From Epiperipatus broadwayi (lineage: Eukaryota; Onychophora; Udeonychophora; Euonychophora; Peripatidae): DNA of 64,000 bases. The stretch covers positions 3,885,366 to 3,949,365 of the forward strand of contig JAQFVV010000032.1 in assembly GCA_028023455.1 (NCBI GenBank), written 5' to 3'. This document shows, piece after piece, positions 60,343 through 64,000 of the stretch (positions within the stretch are counted from its first letter, which is position 1; each line of letters starts with the position of its first letter). Both the position numbers and the translations under genes were made by a program. The notes under the pieces were generated by a model. That model was not told where the DNA came from and made no database searches. It saw only the letters and a list, made by a program, of their open reading frames with translations.

Positions 60343-62530
60343 TTTATTATAATTGGAATACAGACATTGATTAATAATTTATATATATATATATATATAT
60401 GCATTTTATATAGCAATCCAGCAGATATTTATCAGCCATTTTTAAAAATTCTATATATATTCTTTTTCTCCCTGATATATATTATTCCCACTTAAGATAC
60501 TGGCAGATGGTCTTGATTTTGCTCTGTATTAGAAATAGCTCCCCATGTATTGATTTTAATTTGTACTCTGGTTTGTTAGAGATTATTTATTGTACTGTTT
60601 TACAATACATACTATATAGAGCTGAGTTTGCGATTATCTTTTTTTTCTTTTTTTTTAGTGATTATCTTTGTGTTGTGAATATTTAACGTTAATTGAATCT
60701 ATTTTATTATTGCATATTCTTTTAAATTAATAGAAAATAAATGTGCACATCTTAACTTAGGTAACACATATCTAACAGAATTAGAAAAACAATAAAATTA
60801 CTTAATGATAGTCTTCAGAAATGATACTGATTTATTAATGTAAGATTTTGTTAATGTTCAAAGCTAACCGATATCAAATGCAATATCTGACAACATAAAA
60901 GAGATAATTTCAATTTGTATTTAAACTATATTACATTGAACTGTTAATACACTTTGATTTGTTTATTGCTAAATCAATTTTAACATCTGTTTATTGTTAT
61001 CAGCTTTGCTAATTGGTGTTTGTAAAGAATCTATGTCCATTGAAACCTAGAGACAGTTTTAAGTATTTATTCATAATGTTGGGGCTGTGCAGGTATTTAT
61101 AATTAAGTCATTACCAGTAAACTCTTATGATGTTTCTTGATGAGATATTCTAAGTTATATGTCTAATGGCATCCTGTGATGTTGGATATTGATGTGTCTA
61201 CTGTCCATTAATATATATATCCTACAGTTTATAAGTGAATAAATAAAGAAAACATTTAAAAACCTTGTTTTCAGCAAATACATTTAATGTTTGAGTAAAT
61301 CAGGAGTGAATGAAAAACAAAAAAAAATATTTTCATTAAGATATATATTGAATAATAACCATGGCTATAAAAAAGTCATTGAAGGAGAACATTACCTTTA
61401 AGGTTTGTCTTTTATTTTTATATATTTTTTCAATAGGTTCTGTAATTATAGCAAAGAAATAATGCACTGTCAGTAGAAAGTTATTTGGCGTGAGAGGGAG
61501 TAAGAACATGAACTTTCCATTTCAGTATTTTTAGGAACAAAACAGAAGAAATAATAACAAATGCTATGCTGACTGCCATGAAGTTATCAAGTCATTAGAT
61601 TTGCCATGGCTCATAATATCGATAAAAAAATAGTTGGATCTCCTTTTAATGATTAAAATATTTACCAAACCCTGCATTTGTGTTTGCTATCATGAAGGTG
61701 CTAAAGAAAACACTGCAAGATAATGGAGCTTTAATCAAAATTATATGCTCAATTTGGTAACAAACATCAGTAGACAAATATTTTTTAAATTATTTACTCA
61801 GATAACTTTCACTTATTAATAATAATTAATAATAATTGTAATTATCGATAGATATCCATCAAAAATCTCCTTCTTTATTAATAATTTTGATTATTAATTT
61901 AATGCAATCTTAGTTTTATCATTTAATATATACTTAAATAGTAAAAAAATCAAGTAAGTCAGACTTTTTTAGAAACAAATCTAAATTTAAAACATAACCA
62001 ATACTCGATATAATTTAGTTTAAATTATATAATAACCACTGAAAGATATGATGCAAAAAAAGTAACAATATTAAAATTTCTATTACATTTTCTTTTTTTA
62101 TATGGGGTGAGAGAGACTTTGTAATTCATATTTCTAATTTCAATCTAGCATAGATAGATTATAAATATACTTTGACTAATGTTACATTGCAGTTGTTGAA
62201 TTAAGATTATGTTATTTGTCGTAGCTAATTAAATGAGTTAACGTTAGCTTTAATAAAATTATATTTTATTGTTGATCTAAGTGCACAAATCATTATATTA
62301 TACAAAATTATTTTATTACCCAATTTATCTTTTATTATTAAGATAGTTAACTGTATATCTCATACTATACCTTATTAGCAAGTAAATCATCACTTCATGA
62401 ATTTTCTTTTCTTTGTGACTATCAAAGACATGTATTTTTGGGACAAATTTTATAAATCCATTATAGATGTAAATCTAAATGATCATAGAGCCATTTGTGA
62501 ATAAACTTATTTATTTATCTATTTGTTAGT
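60343..62530. other. AT-rich stretch, no gene seen
   Basis: (TA)n at about 60379-60400. No exon, RNA gene or named repeat is supported. Confidence 0.4.
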
Positions 62531-62539
62531 TATACTCTG

Positions 62540-62873
62540 GCTGCCTAAGTAGAACATTTATTCATTATAACTTGGAATGTCCAATTATGTAGGTGGTTCA
62601 TAATTTATTTGTTGAATTTTAATCATCTGTATCTATGAGACACTTGCAGCCCAGCTAGTCCTGCTCAGTTATAATATTTTCCATTATATTTATGGTTACC
62701 CAAATCTGTAATGCATTTATTGAACATTCAGTTTCACTTATCATTAATTTAGTTACTTAAATTTATGGGACATATTATTGGTAATCAGTTTATACTTAAT
62801 ATTGTTTTATTGTTGATGATCAGAAATACATATCTATTACATTTGGCATTTTATCCAGTTATTTTTAATACAA

Positions 62874-62961
<88 letters not shown>
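62540..62961 (+). repeat. Decayed upstream array of RTE copy 2 plus (GT)n(TA)n
   Basis: Variants of the CCATTACATTTGG motif are seen at about 62570 (GAATGTCCAATTATG), 62677 (TTTTCCATTATATTTATGG) and 62835 (TCTATTACATTTGGCATTTT). They parallel the array before the RTE copy at 41.94 kb. They are followed by (GT)n at 62874-62886 and (TA)n to 62961, directly against the RTE 5' sequence. Confidence 0.5.
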
Positions 62962-62965
<4 letters not shown>

Positions 62966-64000
62966 TGCAGAAAGGAGTTTGCTATGAACTGAAAGGAGAC
63001 CCTTTGATTCCTCTTGGAGGCCTTAAAGGAACCGAGCAGGGCAAATTCCTAATGTCCACTCCATACGTTCTTGTCATTGCAGTTGTTATTACTATGTGAT
63101 TATTCATATAGTATACGAACATGGATGGGCTGCTCACCAACACGCATTAGCCAGCATGGTGATTTTATTGGCTATTTACCTCTGAGTTTAAGATCAAGAA
63201 ACACCGTGGTCTTTCTTCTCAGTGCCTGATAAGGCAGAATGAATGTTTGTGTAAATGATAAATATTTTTCCAATACATATATACAATTATGACAGACAAA
63301 AATAAAGCATGGCCCTTATTCCCAGGAGGCTGTAAAGTCATCAACCAAGGCAGCGGTTGGTGGCCGAAGGCGGAGGGTGCTAAGAATCCCCTGATTGCGG
63401 ACCCAGGCTGCCATTTGATGACGACTTTTTATTTAGGTACTTACAACTGCAGATCACTTTCAAGTGAAGGAAGATTGCAAGAATTAGAAGAAGAACTGTC
63501 TTATATTAAATGGGACATTATTGGACTTTGTGAAGTTAGAAGAAAGGAGAAGAAACAATTGATTTAAAAAGTGGACATATACTCTATTATAAAGGCACAC
63601 ATATTGGAAATACAAGTGGAGTAGGATTCATTATAAAAAAAAGTGGAAGAACAATATTGTGGAGATTGATGGTGTATCGGACAGAGTGGCAAGATTAGTT
63701 ATACAACTTAATAGCAGATACCAAATGCAGATAATTCAGGTTTATGCCCCAACAAGTTCTCATAGTGATGAAGTAGTAGAAGATTTTTATATGGATATAC
63801 AAAAGGCTTTTGATCAGAGTAAACAACATTTTAAAATTGTTATGGGAGACTTTAATGCTAGAATTGGTAGACAAATGAAAGATGAAATTGCTGTAGGTAA
63901 TTTTGGTTATGGTAATAGAAATGAGAGAGGACATAGACTTGTGGAATTTGCAGAAAAAGAAAAACTTTATATTATGAATTCATTTTTTGAGAAAAATGTT
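62962..64000 (+). mobile_element. RTE-like LINE copy 2, 5' part, continues past the window
   Basis: It begins GGCTGCAGAAAGGAGTTTGC, with a ~325-bp GC-richer 5'UTR (62963-63288) and then the endonuclease coding region. It shares this whole order with the older copy at 41944. The reverse transcriptase should follow beyond base 64000. Confidence 0.85.
63289..64000 (+). pseudogene. RTE LINE polyprotein, endonuclease domain, two frameshifts, cut by window edge
   Basis: The ATG at 63289 opens a 92-codon frame. A Gly/Lys-rich leader (FPGGCKVINQGSGWWPK) leads into the AP-endonuclease start LGTYNCRSLSSEGRLQEL and DIIGLCEVRRK. A shift near 63545-63560 causes the stop at 63565. The frame resumes as LKSGHILYYKGTHIG..SGVGF, shifts again in the A tract 63635-63642, and then stays open to the window end with SDRVARLVIQLNSRYQMQII, YAPTSSH, the catalytic GDFNARIG motif at about 63846-63869 and NRNERGHRLVEFAEKEKLYI. 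These are hallmarks of RTE-clade endonucleases (often annotated 'craniofacial development protein 2-like'). Only two lesions in ~710 bp mark it as fairly young. Confidence 0.85.

Overview
The window looks like nuclear DNA of an invertebrate animal. Evidence: it is extremely AT-rich, has very long intron-like stretches and huge microsatellites, and carries animal-type retroelements (an RTE-like LINE, an L1/Tx1-like LINE, Penelope-like GIY-YIG fragments). It also holds a nuclear copy of mitochondrial ND1 that reads best with an invertebrate mitochondrial code (TGA as Trp; one AGA falls at a conserved Ser/Gly site). I cannot name the phylum or species. There are no operons, CRISPR arrays, rRNA genes or convincing tRNA genes.

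Host coding content is sparse and on the minus strand. Two phase-matched exons, 49493-49553 and 35626-35813, appear to be the end of one gene with a ~13.7-kb intron; neither exon is recognised. A second terminal exon with a pyrimidine-rich 3'UTR lies at 15919-16170. Everything else with coding character is transposon or mitochondrial debris.

Layout. 1-9.3 kb: AT-rich DNA with a ~310-bp foldback (2.34 kb) and the first copy of a foldback family (4.63 kb). 9.3-16.2 kb: (TA)n, another foldback, a GC-richer unclassified island (11.69-13.25 kb) and the first terminal exon. 16.3-28.6 kb: microsatellites, an RTE 3' stub (21.41 kb), a near-perfect hairpin (24.91 kb), otherwise featureless. 28.6-34.1 kb: two large palindromic copies of the foldback family and a smaller foldback. 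35.6-49.6 kb: the two-exon gene. Its intron contains a Penelope 3' fragment inside a duplicated repeat (37.4 kb), an old RTE copy with its 5' tandem motif array (41.4-43.7 kb) and a pogo/Tigger-like element with 20-bp TIRs holding a (TTA)n array (43.87-45.23 kb). 50.2-51.4 kb: two foldback-family pieces flanking a 606-bp (ATCT)n array. 51.7-57.2 kb: a decayed minus-strand LINE with ORF1 and ORF2. 58.0-60.4 kb: compound (CTG)(TTG)(TTA) repeat, ND1 NUMT, and a head-to-head Penelope palindrome with ~1% arm divergence. 62.5-64.0 kb: the 5' half of a younger RTE LINE running off the right edge.

The mobile parts explain most of the recognisable sequence. The most notable points are the candidate RTE 5' promoter-like array seen upstream of two copies, the Penelope palindrome, and the spliced minus-strand gene. 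I found no new defence or biosynthetic system.
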